The notes beneath the pieces were generated by a model. It was not told the origin of the DNA, did not search any database, and worked only from the letters and a program-made list of their open reading frames with translations. Of a DNA stretch of 64,000 bases, positions 46,657-60,998 are shown in pieces. Position numbers and translations under genes: made by a program. Where the stretch lies: assembly GCA_038373885.1 (NCBI GenBank), contig JAWZYV010011898.1, positions 372,001 through 436,000 of the forward strand, read 5' to 3'. This stretch comes from Cheiracanthium punctorium (taxonomy: Eukaryota; Arthropoda; Arachnida; Araneae; Cheiracanthiidae). Position 1 is the first letter of the stretch; every line of letters starts with the position of its first letter.

Positions 46657-47904
46657 ACAAAACGTGTAAATATTTAAAAACCTCTAAGTTGAATTTTTTC
46701 ATGGTTACAATACTTTCCTACATGATACATGTTCGCACAGTAATAACTGAACTGTAAAGAAAGTGAATTAATAAAAACATGATAAAATGAGAGGAAAGCT
46801 CATCTTTCAAAAATTTAATCTAAATTTAGTGATAGGTTTCATACCTGCCTACATTATTGGGGAAAATCGAATAGATTTCCATGGTGTGCCAACATTTTGA
46901 ATTTTTAGCAATTTATAATAGGAAAATACAGGGATTTTTCTTGTAAACAATTATGAAAGAAATAAAAAAAATGTACTTATATATTATCCCAGCAGTCCAC
47001 CAAGATGAATGATTTTTTGCCAAGATAAATGTCAGACACATGAAATAATTGTTGGTTTGGAATATCACTGGCAATAGTTTGCCAGCACATTTGACAAAAA
47101 AATAGTTTGGCAGGAATGAGATAAATTTTTGAAAATTCAGTCAATTATAGATATAAATAGTTAAAAGTACTTTTGAAATTCACTATGTTTAAAAAATAAA
47201 ATAATTACTTTATCGAGGAAAGTTTAAACTTACTTCCAGTTTTAATTAAAATTAGTTTTGAATAATTTAAATCTAAGAAAAGAGAGAGAGAATTGATAAG
47301 TTCTCAAATCTGTTCTTGTAGGTCGATTAAGAAAAGAGGGGAGCGTGATGGATTGAGATTGATGGTATTTCTCACTTTGGGAGGTTTCGAAAGCGGGTTT
47401 TCTTATCAGAAGTTATTTATTGTTGGTAAACAGCCGTACATGTTCAAGCCGGCTATGTTCAAGTTTTACGTAATCAATAAGGGGGGGGGGGAGATGGCGG
47501 TTCCCGGTCTGCTTATTTTTTCTGACAAGGAGGGGCAAGGGTGACGACAATTCGTACGTAAGCATTAAATAAGAAAGAAATTAATACAGTGTAATACAAC
47601 ACAGTACAGTGTACAATTACAGTGTAATACAACAACAAGCATGGGGTAAGGGCGTCTTGCTGTTATCTCGAAACTTCACAGTGGTGCAGGAAAGGGAGGG
47701 GGTCAAGCCCCCCCATACCCTAGGAGGAAGGGAGAAAGCTACTATAAATCAGCACAAAATGGGATTTTTTGTGTGCTCCAAAATTGATCTGAACACACTG
47801 ACCTCCCCCCCCCCCCCTTGCTGTCAGCTAACTACTGAGCAGTACTAGAGTGCTGACGTAGTGACTATGAAAAGCTGAATACATGTATCATTTCAACTCC
47901 TATA

Positions 47905-48701
47905 CAGTTGAACCCCGATCTATCGTTTTTCAAGGGGTGCGTAGTAAAAAACGATGCATGCGGGAAAACGACGAATGCGGGTTAAATTCAAAATATGAAG
48001 AAAACAGTATGTATGAATACACACAATTTATACAGTATACCAAAAATACTAAATTTGTTACCAAACTGTAAAAGAAACAAATTGAAATTGTGCAAAAATT
48101 AAGTGATATTTAAAAAACAGTAATCTTACACTGGGTTTTTCATTAATCTTTTAATTAAACAAAATTTTCAAGATTTGCAATACTTTTTTTGTCTTTTTAT
48201 CTGTATTCATGTTTGTATATAAAAGTCCTACAATTTCAAATACCGTTATTGCGTAGGATAAAGTAGTTGGCTCAGTCTCATCGGCATGAATATTATTCTC
48301 AGCTTCTTCGCCATTATTTTCATTTTTTGCGTCACATTTCTTCCATTCTTAGGATATCGCACGTTGTTACATCTAAATCAATGGAAATATAATCACTACA
48401 ATTCACACTATACACATCCCTGTTGGATGTAAGAACTCTTCATCTATACCATCATCAACCCAAGATATCATACCAGGAAGTAATTAGATTTGTAAGCCAT
48501 ATTGATCCACTTGATCTTCAATTTCTTTTCGGTCAGAAGAAACATTTTACAACGATGAACGCGGGAAAGCGAATTTTTGACGAACGATACATGCGGGTTT
48601 TGTGAACATTATTTGAATACAGTTTGTGCAGGGACTATAGAAATAAAACGATCAATACGGGAAAACGATGAATGCGGGAACGATAGATCGGGGTTCCACT
48701 G
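47905..48701. mobile_element. 797-bp Tigger-type element, non-autonomous
   Basis: Terminal repeats CAGTTGAACCCCGATCTATC and inverted CAGTGGAACCCCGATCTATC are nearly identical for 23 bases, with TA at both sides. Subterminal motifs aaaacgatgaatgcggg recur on both sides (47945-47985, 48550-48690). The middle has short asparagine- and aspartate-rich readings on the minus strand, which may be remains of a transposase tail. Confidence 0.85.
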
Positions 48702-49508
48702 TATATGTTTATTAATATAAATTTGTAGGATTAATAATGCAATTTATAAGGAAGTACTTTTTCCTGCCAAATAGTAATGACATACAAAATGTCATAATAC
48801 CTTACGCAAGCAAAAGAGAGAGGGGGGCTAACTCTAGTTTATTTTTTCGTACGAGTGGGGGGGGAGGGTCAAAATGACTAAAAATATGCATATGTGATAC
48901 TTGAATACCCCTAATTTACTATCCTGAATAGGGAAAATCAATTAAAAATATTTCAGGAGGCTTATTATATAACTGCTAAAACATAATTTTTGAAATTTCT
49001 GTTGAATCACAATTGTTCTTAAAAAATTTAGGTAGATCTTCATAATTTTATTTAGTACAGGATATTTTATAAATGAAATGATTAATTTTTGCTATCCTAG
49101 CAAATATTTTTATTAATTCAATATTTTTTACATCTTCATTTGAACAGTTTAAGTATCATTGGGAAAACGAATACTTTATTTCCACGTGTTCGCATTCTTC
49201 AAATTTTTATTTTAAAAACATAGCATTTAAACACCAACATAATTATACAATTATCATGTCAAAGGTAATAAAGGTTTTCTCTTTTTCAAGACAGTCTAAT
49301 AAACCCCTCTTACGAATAAATGAAATCGTTTATTGCTTACTTCTGGTGAGTTGTGTGTATGAGTTTATTCTGGTGTTCGCAGTCTAAATGAGACATGGGT
49401 AGATGGGGCAGTTGCTCTAGGTCCCCAAATCAACAAATGACCCTATATTCTGTTATGGAAATGTGAGAAGTGTTTATGTATTGCGCATATAATGTACATA
49501 GATGATTA

Positions 49509-49549
<41 letters not shown>

Positions 49550-50887
49550 AATTAAACGTTTTATCTATGTGTGAATATATGCATAATATATCAGTATAAA
49601 AGGGGCCAAAAAAAAACATCCGTCGAAGCTTCACACTAGACAGCTCACGCAATGCTGGGCTTGCGTTTGAATATATTTTCATCCAATGAAGCTACAAAAG
49701 CAATCGTTGAGTCTACCAGAGGGGGCTGTAGCCCTCCACCCCCCGAAATGGTACACTTTACTTAGCTTACAATACGATATTTAACTTACAATTTGATACA
49801 CAGCTGCCCCTGAAATAAAATCCTGGTTACGCTAATGTAGTAAGCAACGAGGGATACGGAAAGGGAATCCCTGTCATCGCGTTTTTGGAAGCAACTGGAA
49901 CAAACAATTTTACTATTTGTCATGCAAACCCATACAGCACAAAATTTGTTGTTTTTTAATCTCAGAAATTTCGCTTTCATTTGCATAATATAAAAATCAA
50001 GCATTATTGTCACATTATAAAACTTTTGTATCACATTATTGTTCCTAAAACGTGACATGACACTCAAAATATCTTTTCTGTTATTGAGCTTACATAATAA
50101 CATGTAACATTTCTGCAATTAAACTAATACTTTTTACTGCATTCGCTAACATTAGAAAGGTTACTGAAGAATTCTCTATTTGAATGCTTTATTTGTTTCA
50201 GCCATGTGTAATTTTTTTTAAATCTTTTTATCATTATTTCTTTCAAAAATGTATCTATTTTGCTACTTTTGCTTCAATTAGTTTTATCGTTAACTCTTAG
50301 TAAAATATGCTGATGTGCCATTTCTAGTAACCCTATAGTTATATCTAATATTCTTACTATTTAATTCACCAAATCACTGTATGCGTATTGCATAGCAACA
50401 CCCAATCAAAAATGGGGGGTGGAGGGAATCTTCATACATGTTCGATTTAATATTTAATGAAATGGGGGATTGTCGTGATCCTAATATTTTCTCACTTTTT
50501 TACGAATGAGACAGTTATATGTGGTGATAACATAAAGGCCATGATAATGAAGTATTTCATGCCACAATTGTTGTTCTTTTTAATATTATTATTTAAGTAT
50601 GACACAAACTTGACAATATTTATTCCTTGGTGCTTTGGTTCGGTTGACAGTATAAACAACAAGCACCTCTTCTCTTTTCAACATATAATATCGATTTCAA
50701 ATATAGCATATGAAATAAACTAAATTTTCAGAAAAGATTTGCTGATTTAAAAATTTTGGTTATCAAATAAGTTCTATCTTACACCACACAACATACTTCT
50801 TCAACTCTACAATTCAAAATTAAATTTTATATTGCATTTAACAACATGATACATGTAACTTAGTTTTCTTTTATTAAAATAAGATAT
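48702..50887. other. Gene-free stretch with (TA)n(TG)n
   Basis: A compound microsatellite lies at 49507-49548. The phrase cctggttacgctaatg at 49823 looks like the inverted end of a hAT MITE, but no partner end was found. A G-rich run is at 48855. Otherwise nothing is supported. Confidence 0.45.
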
Positions 50888-50889
50888 TA

Positions 50890-51097
50890 GTCAACTCTCT
50901 GAAATCCACGTAACTCGTTATTAACCAAGGGTTTTGTGGATTATAAAGACCTGTTTTGTTTACATTTTTCTTTGGCTACTTATAAATAAGATAACTTTAT
51001 TGATAAATAATGAATGTTAATTTACTGTTACTTTTTCATTGTTCACATCCAAAAAATTTGACGGATAAGAGATACATGGATTTCAGAGAGTTGACTG
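50890..51097. mobile_element. pogo-type MITE
   Basis: About 208 bp. The right end, inverted, reads CAGTCAACTCTCTGAAATCC and the left starts gtcaactctctgaaatcc, having apparently lost the first two bases. TA lies on both sides. Non-coding. Confidence 0.7.
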
Positions 51098-52593
51098 TAG
51101 TTAAACTAATAAATTAATTTCTCAAGTGAATAGTTACCTTGTAACAATAAACTTACCATAAATATCAATGAAAAAAAAAGTCTGAATATTTTCAAAATTT
51201 AAACAAAATTTATTAACAAGGCACATAAAAATAAAACTTTGCCTTTGAAAGAGGCTTTTTTCTACATTTTTTTTCAGCAAAGATTTTTATAACTTCTTCG
51301 AAATTGAGTTTAGATGTTATATCATTTTCAACAGCTAATACACTTAAATTATTAAGTTTAGATTGTCCTAAATTAAATCTTAAATTTTTTTTTTTACTCT
51401 TTTAAGTGATGAAAATGAACGTTCACTCGAACTATTCAAAATTGGCATGCTTAAAAATATTCTAAAGCATGTTTCAACATTAGGAAATGTATGTTCAATA
51501 TGCAATTCTTTTAAAGTCTTTAGTTCTGGATCACAACTTTTTAAATTCATACTTCTAAATTGCAGAAATTCATCAGGGAAGTCAGTATCCAGATCCACCG
51601 AATATATTTTTTTGTAATGTTTCGGCTCCTGTGTAGATCTTTTCTTTAGTATCAGCTGAAAATTCTTCATATAAAAAACCAAATTTTTCTCTAAATTTAG
51701 GTATGCATCTTTTCGTTTCTTTAATTCCATTAATAAAGAATCGCATAATACATAAAAACATTCATAAATGAATGATTTGCGATTATCAAACACAGCATCT
51801 TAACTTTGCGAATCATCAAGCATTCTGCTTTTGGGAGTTTTTTTTCTTCCTAACATCTTTATAGGATGCATGCGTTCCCAATAATTCAAAGGCATCAGTC
51901 TCAAAACTGTCAAAATTATTCCTCAATTCTCCCACAAATGTGATCAAAGAGTTGTATAAAGGGACAACAATTGCTAAACTGCATGTTGGTCTCTGTAATG
52001 TTTTATTAACTTCGTCAGTTCTTTGTAAAACTGAATCCCAAACAATATGACATTTTCCAATAGCTCTAATTTTAATAATATAGATTTTGCTTCATGTCGA
52101 GTAGTATTTTTTTCATCAGTATCATCAAATATACATTTTAGAGCGTTTTTAATTGGTACGTATCCTTTTCTTAAAGCTTTTGAAGCATCTGCACATGCAG
52201 ACCACCTTGTACCAGATAGTGACTTTACAGTAAATCCACCTTCTATGCCAGAAAGATTGGATGTTAAAATTTCCCACCTGTGTGTAGAAGCAGAAAAAAA
52301 ATTATAAACATTTTGAAGAAGTCCAAAGAAACCAATGAATTGATGGCAGCATTCAACTGCAACCGATATAACCAAGTTCAAAAAGTGTGCTGAGCACAGT
52401 ACAAACTCAGCTAATGAACTTTCAGCTTTTATTCTGGCTTATAAGCCAGAATACCTACCAGCCATATTGCTAGCATTGTCAAATGATTGTCCACGACAAT
52501 TTTTAATGTCAATTTTCAGTGTTTTAAACACATTCAGTATAGTTTCACATAAACTACTAGAAGTATGGCTATATATTGGCTCAAGTTTTATCA

Positions 52594-54432
52594 GAGATCA
52601 TACTAGGATAAAAAAGGGCAGGGTGCTAGTCCTTAAAAAGGAGCAAGTTAAGCTTTCATGGGCACGTCAGAATATAAAGAGGCACTATATGAATATATAT
52701 ATATTTATATATATATAATATACTAAGCGGATATAAGCCATTTACTTTTTTAGAAAAAAGGTCAGCCAACGATACAATGTTTTTTCATATTAAATCTGCA
52801 TTTATCGTATCTAGTTTTATTTTGAGGGGGGGAGGTGTCTACATATAAAATAATTCGCACTTAAAAATTTGCACGTATAGCTATATAAGCATAAAAAAAA
52901 ATGGTTAACTTACAAGAGGAGGTGATTAGAATAGTGTTGACTCTAGAAAGAAAGGGTCGTCGGGGGGGGGGGGATTTCAAAAGGGGCACCCTGTTATCAA
53001 AAAAGGCACTTTGGGGTTCCATGAGAATGTACAGGTAGCTAACATATATAGAAACCGGTTTGAAACTATCTGATCCCTGATGAAACTTTAACATATAGAG
53101 TTGTAATATGTGTTCTGACTACAATGCAGTTAGATTTTTTCCAATTTGTCTTAGTTTTTTCCACCTTTTGGAGAAAATATCCTGTAGAAGTAAGTGTAAG
53201 CGAAATAGGAAAAATGATTTGTTGATAATATTTTGCTCTAAACTACATGACATAAATATGTGAATTAAATCTGTAAAAAGTTTTTGATTTTTAAAAAAAG
53301 AAGTTTTAATAAAAGTAATTTTGAATTTTCTGCTTAATCTTTTTTTATTCGAAATTACGTAACGTACATGTTTATTACTTATGAGAATAGCACATTTATT
53401 GAAGAAGGTTTCAAAAATTTTTAGCCAGACATGATTCGTTAGGCAGAGGGACTCTTAATTTTTGTTCTTCAATTTTATCACACTATCACTACTGGACCAC
53501 AATTACTGGATCGCATTCATATATGATGTTTCACCTATATTGGTACAAACTTTTAAACAGAAAAGGACTGTCAGTGTAAAGTGGATTAGGACAGATGTGT
53601 TTAGCATATAATAAAAATAATAAAATTTAATAATATAAATCAGAATTTTATTTAAATTTTTTTGTTCGCAATAATTATTGAATAAGTACCAAATAAAGAT
53701 TTTCAGTTACCCTTATTACTATTGGACATATAAAATCGCATCAAACAATTTAACTCATCCATTAATTGATAACTGTAGAAATTGGGAAAATTGAATTCAG
53801 AACACAAAAGATTGCTAGAATAAATGACATAGTCATGCAAATTTTGTATTACATCCAATGATTGGAATGTACAACACCATATCAAATCAAATTACTGAAA
53901 TATATTTGTTCTTCTCTTTCACTTCTAATTTAATGTTTGCTCATTCATGAAAAGTGAATATAAGTTTTTTAAAAAGCACTATTCTTTAAAATAAAAAATA
54001 ATTAGTACATGTAAGTTTTCTAGCAGGTATAAAATAAATATTTTTTTTTAACTAACAGAATTGTCCAAAGGTGTGAAATAAAGTTTATATTTTAAATAAT
54101 TTATTTTTCATAAAGCTTTATTTTTAATTCTTTGTAACATACTTAAAATGGTCTCTTTAAAAACACTAAATCTTCTTTCTTAAACCTTGCTTTAATACTT
54201 AAAAAAAAAAAAAATATGTTAAATATTTTAACTATCAAATATTTTTAATCAGCTTAAAATAATAAAAATAATTAACATCCTGTTGCCAAATGTACTCAAA
54301 CAAATTATATATTAAAAAACCTTCCAGAATTATTTCGATTTTTTTAAAAAAAGTTTTTAAAAACTGAAAATAAGCTGACACAATTTGTTTTCTTAAGACA
54401 TCCTTTCCCAGAACTAGCTTTCTATTGCTTTT

Positions 54433-54467
<35 letters not shown>

Positions 54468-56364
54468 TCATTCATTCAAATGTTGACAGAGAACTTTTAA
54501 AAAGTCGGAAGATATATAATATGAATAGTTAGAATACCAAATCTTGTCAATAGTCTGATTTACTAAATTCTGCAGTTACTCCACTTTTGTATACTTAAAA
54601 CTGTTGCGTAATAAGAGGGGGGGTCTACCTGGGCGGTAATTTATAAACAAAGATGGTGGCCGGCAGGACACTTGAAAATAATATGGTGGAAAACAAAAGG
54701 ACCGAAATGGGGGCAGAATGCTGAACTCAAAGAATGTGGTGGCAAACTGAAGGACCGCACCGGGCACCAATAACCCTAGCGCTACACTGCTATAGCAAAA
54801 GATCATTATTATGCTCTTAATTTGGCAAAAGCATAATGTGTTGTATTCACAAATTGCTCGATTTTCAGATCTATTTGAGTGGATTAAGCCACTGAACATG
54901 GTTGACGGCTGAAGTGTTGAAGTTCCCACGTTCCGGCCGCAGCCGCGTGACTGTCGCTCTGGAGTTTTGATCGGTTTCATCCAGATGTAACGTCAATACA
55001 AGTTAGAACTCCTTAAAAAGTCATCCAAACAAGGCACCCCCTTAGGAGATATCCCTTGTCTAGGTTTGCCATAACAAACAAGCAAATCCCGCAGAATTTT
55101 CGAATAGCAAAACGTCGTTTTGCTATGGCATAATTTCTGTATCATTCGTAATTATATATGATTAGTAAATAACTGTTATACATTAAGAATAATATGTACT
55201 AAGAAAGCCGATTAAAAAGCAGAAATCGTTTAGGGGGGGAAATAAAAAATAAACTTGTTAGTGTGCAAAACTATTAAAAACATCGATAAGAGCAATAACT
55301 ATATACAGCTGGGGACGAACACTGGAATAATGATTGTTTGATAATTCGCAACTACATATTTATTAAACGTAGCGACCGATATTTGAGGATTGACAGATGG
55401 AATCAGAAATATTTAGATAACTTTATAAAATTTTGAATTTCCCAACTGTATTTTCTTCACCCAACTCCCAAGTGAAATGCCTACGTAGTTCTGTTCTGCC
55501 CTGCGATCGGGCTTCTCTCTTGAGTCAGCAAAAACAAAACATACTAGAGGGGTCCCTTTTCGGGTTACTCGGCTTGTGTAAATGAAAAAATAGACAATGA
55601 AAAAGGCAGTAACAGTATTTCGATCTCAAAGAATAGAATATTTGAAAAAGGCATTTTAATAAATTACACTTGTGGGAAAGATCCAATTTTATAGACTGTT
55701 TCTGTGTAAGGGTCGCTTTAATTCGAACCTATTTTTATGATAGGGTTATTGTACTTGATCGTAGCTCTGTGAAGTGGACGTTTTAATTAACGTATTTTCG
55801 TGATGGGCCGCAAATGGTATTTAGGGAAAAAAAAGTGGTAATTGCTGACTAAGAATAATAAAAATGCAAAAGCAGGAGGGCAGAAAGAAGAGAAATAGGG
55901 CAGCTGGGCACTGAAAAGCCGATAAAAGGGCCGCCGGGCACTGCGTCCTGCCAGATCAATCTAGAATCAACACTAGAATCTGTGGCGGTGCTGACTAATG
56001 TCAACAAAACGGAAAGAGATGCCGCAACGCAATACATGTACACAATAAAAGATTGATTTGGCACGGACTAGATTGATTTGGCGCTGAGACCTGCCAAATC
56101 ATTCTAGAATCAACACTATAGAATCTGAAGGTGCTGACTAATGTCAACAAAAAGGAAAGAGATGCCGCAACACAGTAAATGTAAACAGAGGGGAGAGGAT
56201 GGCGCCCTGAATGAAATCGGGGCTAGAAGAGCGGCAGGCTGGGCGCTGTTTTCGGGGGGCAAAAGGGCGGCGATTTTTTTGAAAAGGCGAGTAGGGCGGG
56301 ATTTTTTGCTTTAAAGGGCGGGCAGGGTGCAGCGCCCTTCGAAAAACGCCTAGGATGAACACTG
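52594..56364. mobile_element. 3.8-kb hAT-type insertion in the hAT gene
   Basis: Left end CAGAGATCATACTAGG and inverted right end CAGTGTTCATCCTAGG match at 13 of 16. The word gttttat borders both sides (52587-52593, 56365-56371), so most of an 8-bp duplication is present. Taking the block out rejoins the hAT frame between EQLIK and PIYSHTSS. Inside are G-rich runs, poly-T at 54436-54464, a local duplication (55955-56190) and a few open frames without family resemblance. No transposase was recognised. Confidence 0.8.
55955..56190. repeat. ~145-bp tandem duplication
   Basis: The text around ctagaatcaacactagaatc, gtgctgactaatgtcaacaa and gaaagagatgccgcaac occurs twice, about 140 bp apart, with around ten differences. 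It is inside the 3.8-kb hAT-type insertion. Confidence 0.75.
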
Positions 56365-56454
56365 GTTTTATTAACTGTTCAATTGGTTGTCCATGCTCAC
56401 CAGTGTAACGTATAACTGAAAGTTGATCAATATGTATAACTGAAAGTCAATCAA

Positions 56455-56516
56455 TACTCCTGATGTATCCCATATTGATAACTGAAAGTTGATCAATATG
56501 GGATACATCAGGAGTA
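56455..56516. repeat. Perfect 24-bp inverted repeat in hAT coding sequence
   Basis: tactcctgatgtatcccata...ttga (56455-56478) is exactly complementary to 56493-56516, with a 14-base spacer. The phrase ataactgaaagttgatcaat occurs three times within 90 bases around it. The conserved DSTPDVSHIDQL codons form one arm, so the other arm is an extra inverted copy. Confidence 0.85.
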
Positions 56517-57644
56517 GAGTCCACAATGATGCCATAATATTTGGACTTAGCTATTTCCGTTACAATTTCTCTCTGTACACATTCACCCATGACACTAATA
56601 AGCTCATTTACTATTGTTGAGAATAAATAATTTGTTTTTCCTTTGCCAATATTACCATAGAGTTAAATGGTTAGCCATAAATGAGTCGAACAAGCTCAAA
56701 AGTTCTACGCTGCCTAAAAAGTTTCCGTTATATGGTGAACTGATGGTTTCATTTGATCCAAACATTGGTAAACCACGAACACACAAATATTTAATCACGG
56801 CACCTTCTTATTACATTTTGCCAGTATTTACATTCTTTTTCATACTCTTCAACTACAAATCAATGCGAGATTTAGCACTTAACCTAGTTGAATGTAAAAA
56901 TACAGATTGCCTATGAATTGAAGAACTTTCATGTTCACTTAATCTATTTGAAACATTTTTCCAGTCTGTGAAACCTTGATTACAAAGTGCTTGATCACAA
57001 GAACTGTATAAATTACAAATAAAGCACATTTGCTTTCTGAATATATTAGCCAATCTCTACACACTAATTCACTATTCTGTTTTTTGCGAAAAAAATGATT
57101 TTTAGACAGTTTCCTTTCTTTATTACAAATACGACATTTTGAAGTATGCAACATATCCAGAGGCGCTGACTTTACAAAATTTCTGTGGGTGCCCTAAAAG
57201 GCCGGGGTGAGGGGGGGGGGTTAATAAAATGTTGAAAGTTGCACAAGGTCTGTAATTTTTGATAAAGGATCGCTAAGTTTGGTGCCAAAAAGTGACAATT
57301 TATTTTAAAGGGGGAGTATAGTTGGAATGTACTTGGCTAAGATTGTAAAATAGTTTTAGTAGGTGATTTTAAGATAGATTTCGATTCCGAAGATGGGTTT
57401 TTATGGAACAAGGAAGAAAAATACGGCACACTCATGAATAACGATACACTTTCCAACTTATGGAATCTTTTCCAACTACCCTTCAATCTTTTCCTATTAT
57501 TTTTTGCTTCCTTGCTCCTAACTACTCAATCATTTTACTTTTCGTGCACATTTTTACCAGTGGGAAATGGGTAATACAAATAATCAATTTAGCTCCACAT
57601 AAAATATCCAATATCTGAGGATATAGATCGAAGAAACGATACCT

Positions 57645-57945
57645 GCCTCACAGTTTTGGTACACAAATTAAAATAAACTAACTGCACCAAGGATTCGAAA
57701 AAATTCAGGATGATTCTTTACAAGCTGCACTACACACTGCAATAAATTCGAAAACTTTCATGAAACTTTCAGAAAAAAATCTTAAACGTGGAACTGCACA
57801 GCAAAATATTTCTAAGAGTGGCCATTCTGCAAAATTTTTCGTTTATTCTGGTGTCTAGTACAGCTTGTGAACATACATCCTAAATATTGTGAAGTGCTTG
57901 AGATAATTAGTTTTCTTTTTTGTATTTATATACCAAAATTGCGTG
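57645..57945. repeat. Palindrome-ended repeat, copy 1
   Basis: Starts ttttggtacacaaattaaa and ends tttgtatttatataccaaaa, that is, inverted ends. It includes ggatgattctttacaagctg and acatacatcctaaa-type text shared with copy 2 at 60100-60365. The two are diverged, so they are not a recent duplication. Confidence 0.65.
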
Positions 57946-60099
57946 TTTTTTTTCCCAGTGTTGAAGGCGACATTCAAAGTTTAATTTAAGTGAATAGTGT
58001 GAATTTTGGCATCCGATTATCTGTACTACGGTGAAGCAACGCTGGGCATAGAATGAAAGTCTCCACCGTTGTGTCTTAGTAACGATAACAGCAAACCAGT
58101 TAAAATCAAGATTCTTTTTAAAGTAATGAAGTATTTCTGATGAAATGCCCTTGTTTTAGAAAAATCTGCTTGTGCTGGAGTCACCTTAAATGTGTTTGCC
58201 TTACGCAAATTCTCTGTCAAAATTCGAGGATTCCTGGGCGCACACCCCCTTTGCCCTTGTAATAAATCAGACCTGAAAGAGGTGTATTACACTATTTCAC
58301 TTTTTTGTTTGCTTTTAGCGATAGAATTTTGATTGGTTTTAACTAATCATTATAAATTTCAAAGCAAAAGAAAAGTGTATTACTACATTTATTGGGGGAA
58401 AAAAAACATGCAACAATAATATCACAATCATTCAAATTTCTTGTCATGTACATCGAAATTTTGTATAAAAAGTGAATCAGTTTTCGAATGTAACAATTCA
58501 CGATCAATTTTATTCTTGTTTAATCTATCTCATCCCTGTCTGAAATCCTCAGAGTTTTCAAAAAATATTATTCATAGTATTGTTTCTCAGCTCATTCATT
58601 TCCTGTTTTTTTTTTTGTTTTTTTACATTTTTGTACCCCTATAAAAAGCTGCAGCTAAGCCTTGCCAATTTTCTTTTCATTTTTTTTCAACAAATTAAAG
58701 AAATTACAAAAATTATACCTTTAAAATAAAACTAGATAGTTTCATCAGAATGGATTAATGCAACGTTTTCTATGTTGAAATGTGTGTAGGACCACATAAA
58801 AAAGATTGGTAACTATTTAAATGCAAGCAGAAAAATAAAGCATAACAAAAAAAGTTGTTTATCTTAGAGTTAATAATTATTCAAAAAGTATTTTGAATTG
58901 TTGGCCATATAACCTCCAGGCATGATTTTGAGCATCCTCCTGAAATAGAGATATTTTACCCTCTACCATTAAGTGGTCAAATTTGCAAAAAACAAGAGAC
59001 ATACATTTCAGTAATGTGTGTTCATGCGCCCATGATTTCAGTATAATTTTAAAAAACAGCATTGGGCTAGATCAAAGCAAATAGTACCTAATTCCGCTTT
59101 GTCAAACAAGAACAAAAATTGAACAAAATATTCACAGAAAATGAAACGGAAGGCATCTCGAAATGTTAGTGTGGACCACAGTCTGTTCCATCCTTTTCAA
59201 TAAATAACTGAGCACTAAAATCATTCAAAAATAAGAAATGGAAATTGAGACTATAGAAGAAAGTGACACAAACCTGTATACCTTAGAAGCTTCGCCTCAG
59301 TCTCATTCAATTAACACCAAAGCGCCGACACTCTTTGATGAATGGGCATCTTTTTTTGTGTCAGAGACATACAAAGTGTTGTATATTAGGTGCTTGTAAA
59401 CAGACAGACCTTGATGTTCTCTATTTACAATAAAAGCATGAATGAGTCTTTCACCTAACTCCTGTGTTATCTTTCCCGCGTGAACTTTCTTCTGATTGTA
59501 GCCAGCAGCTTTGTCTCAAATTCTCCGTTTTCCGGTACTCTTGGGCTAACACAAGTCTCATTGTATTCATACATTTTCCCATGGAGGACGAGGATTCTGG
59601 GATGAGGTCTGTGGGTCAGAAAAGGGGGGGCACTTAGAACTTCGGCTGCAGTGGGCAAAGGCATTGCCTGTGGGGCTGTAGGGAGTCGCACATCACATTG
59701 TGAAAAAGCTTTGAATTTTAGAAAGACATTGTTTCCATGGGCGCCAGATAGGAAGGCAAGTGGTAGTGGGGGATTCAGATTTGAGCCCACCTAGTCATCG
59801 GTATAGTAAACATTTTTACAGCATACTGAACTTCTAAGTATTATTTTCATGATAAAATGTCTGAAAGTTAAGATGACCCCCCCATACACCTCTAAATTAG
59901 TACTCATATGAGAAACTATTATAATAATTATTATTATTTTAAGTAGACAAAAATACTACCTGTTTGGATTTTTTTTCATGCACTTTTTAAAATTTTAGAG
60001 TATGTGCTAAGTTACTACTTATTGGAATTTTATTATAATTACTCCAGTTCCAAGGCACATAAGGGTGTATGCCGAAGAAACAAAATCAGCATAACGGTC

Positions 60100-60365
60100 T
60101 TAGTACACAAATTAAAGTAAGCTATTGCACCAAGGATTTGAAAAAAATTAGGATGATTCTTTATAAGCTGCACTACATACCAAAATAAAGAATAACACGT
60201 TCTTTAAAATTTTCGATTTTTAAGAATTTTTTCTAAAAGTTTCGTAAATGATACAGGTTTATTGTTTATTTCAGTGTATAGTGCAGTTTCTAAAACATAC
60301 ATCCTAAAAATTTGAAATAATTGACATAATTAACTTTTTTGTATTTGTGTACCAAAATTTCATGT
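60100..60365. repeat. Palindrome-ended repeat, copy 2
   Basis: Shares tagtacacaaattaaagtaa, caccaaggatttgaaaaaa and ggatgattctttataagctg with copy 1, and ends tgtatttgtgtaccaaaatt. The matching inverted ends suggest a MITE, but TA or other duplications could not be established. Confidence 0.65.
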
Positions 60366-60813
60366 TTTTTTTTTTTTTTTTCAGAACTACAGCGATAAGC
60401 TGAAAGTAGCTGTCATTCAGTTGCCTTTAAACAGGGTTTAATTTCTATCTAAAAAAGTGCAAGAGCCCTATTTTTTTGTATTGCAATTTACAAAATTAAT
60501 TACCTAATTTAAGGTATTACGTGAATTTTGTTACCTCTGTATTAGTTGCAATGTAATAAAATTAATATCAACAGAAACAATTTCGATGGTAATTAAAATT
60601 TTAAATTTAGTGTAAAATTTCACAGAGAAAAAAGAAGTAGTGAAGCTGAGCTCCCATGCAAATTAAGCACTTCCTTTAAATACATGCAAGTATTTAGCAC
60701 CCACGAAAACTTTTCTGTGGGTGCTTGAGATCTGACATACTACATAAAAAAACAACCGTCCCTCACTAAAATTTTATTTTCGAATTATGCAGTTGCAAAG
60801 CACTCATCGTCAT

Positions 60814-60998
60814 CAGTGGAGTGACTATGCCATTAGGGCCCGTAATGAATTCATTGGATAGTGTCCTTCCTCATTGTACAGAATCTCAACCAACATGTTG
60901 CAGTTCACTTTTTCCAGCTTTCTATTTGGGAAAGGATCCCCCTCCGGCCGGGGGACAGTGGTTTTTGCCCGTTCTACGGCCCTATAGTTACGCCAGTG
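60814..60998. mobile_element. Small hAT-like MITE within the 4.5-kb element
   Basis: Left CAGTGGAGTGACTAT and inverted right CACTGGCGTAACTAT agree at 12 of 15. Flanking 8-mers atcgtcat and attgtctc agree at 5 of 8. About 185 bp, non-coding. The weak duplication keeps confidence moderate. Confidence 0.55.

Noticed and set aside
49786..50118. 110-codon minus-strand frame
   Set aside because: No family resemblance; probably chance.
54235..54471. 78-codon frame starting with lysines
   Set aside because: Arises from a poly-T tract read on the minus strand; low complexity.
54576..54980. 134-codon minus-strand frame in the 3.8-kb insertion
   Set aside because: Unrecognised; serine-, phenylalanine- and proline-rich composition from G-rich plus-strand DNA. 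Could be an old captured fragment but cannot be supported.
59467..59790. 107-codon minus-strand frame with methionine and proline-rich text
   Set aside because: It lies inside a non-coding hAT-type element and resembles nothing known to me.
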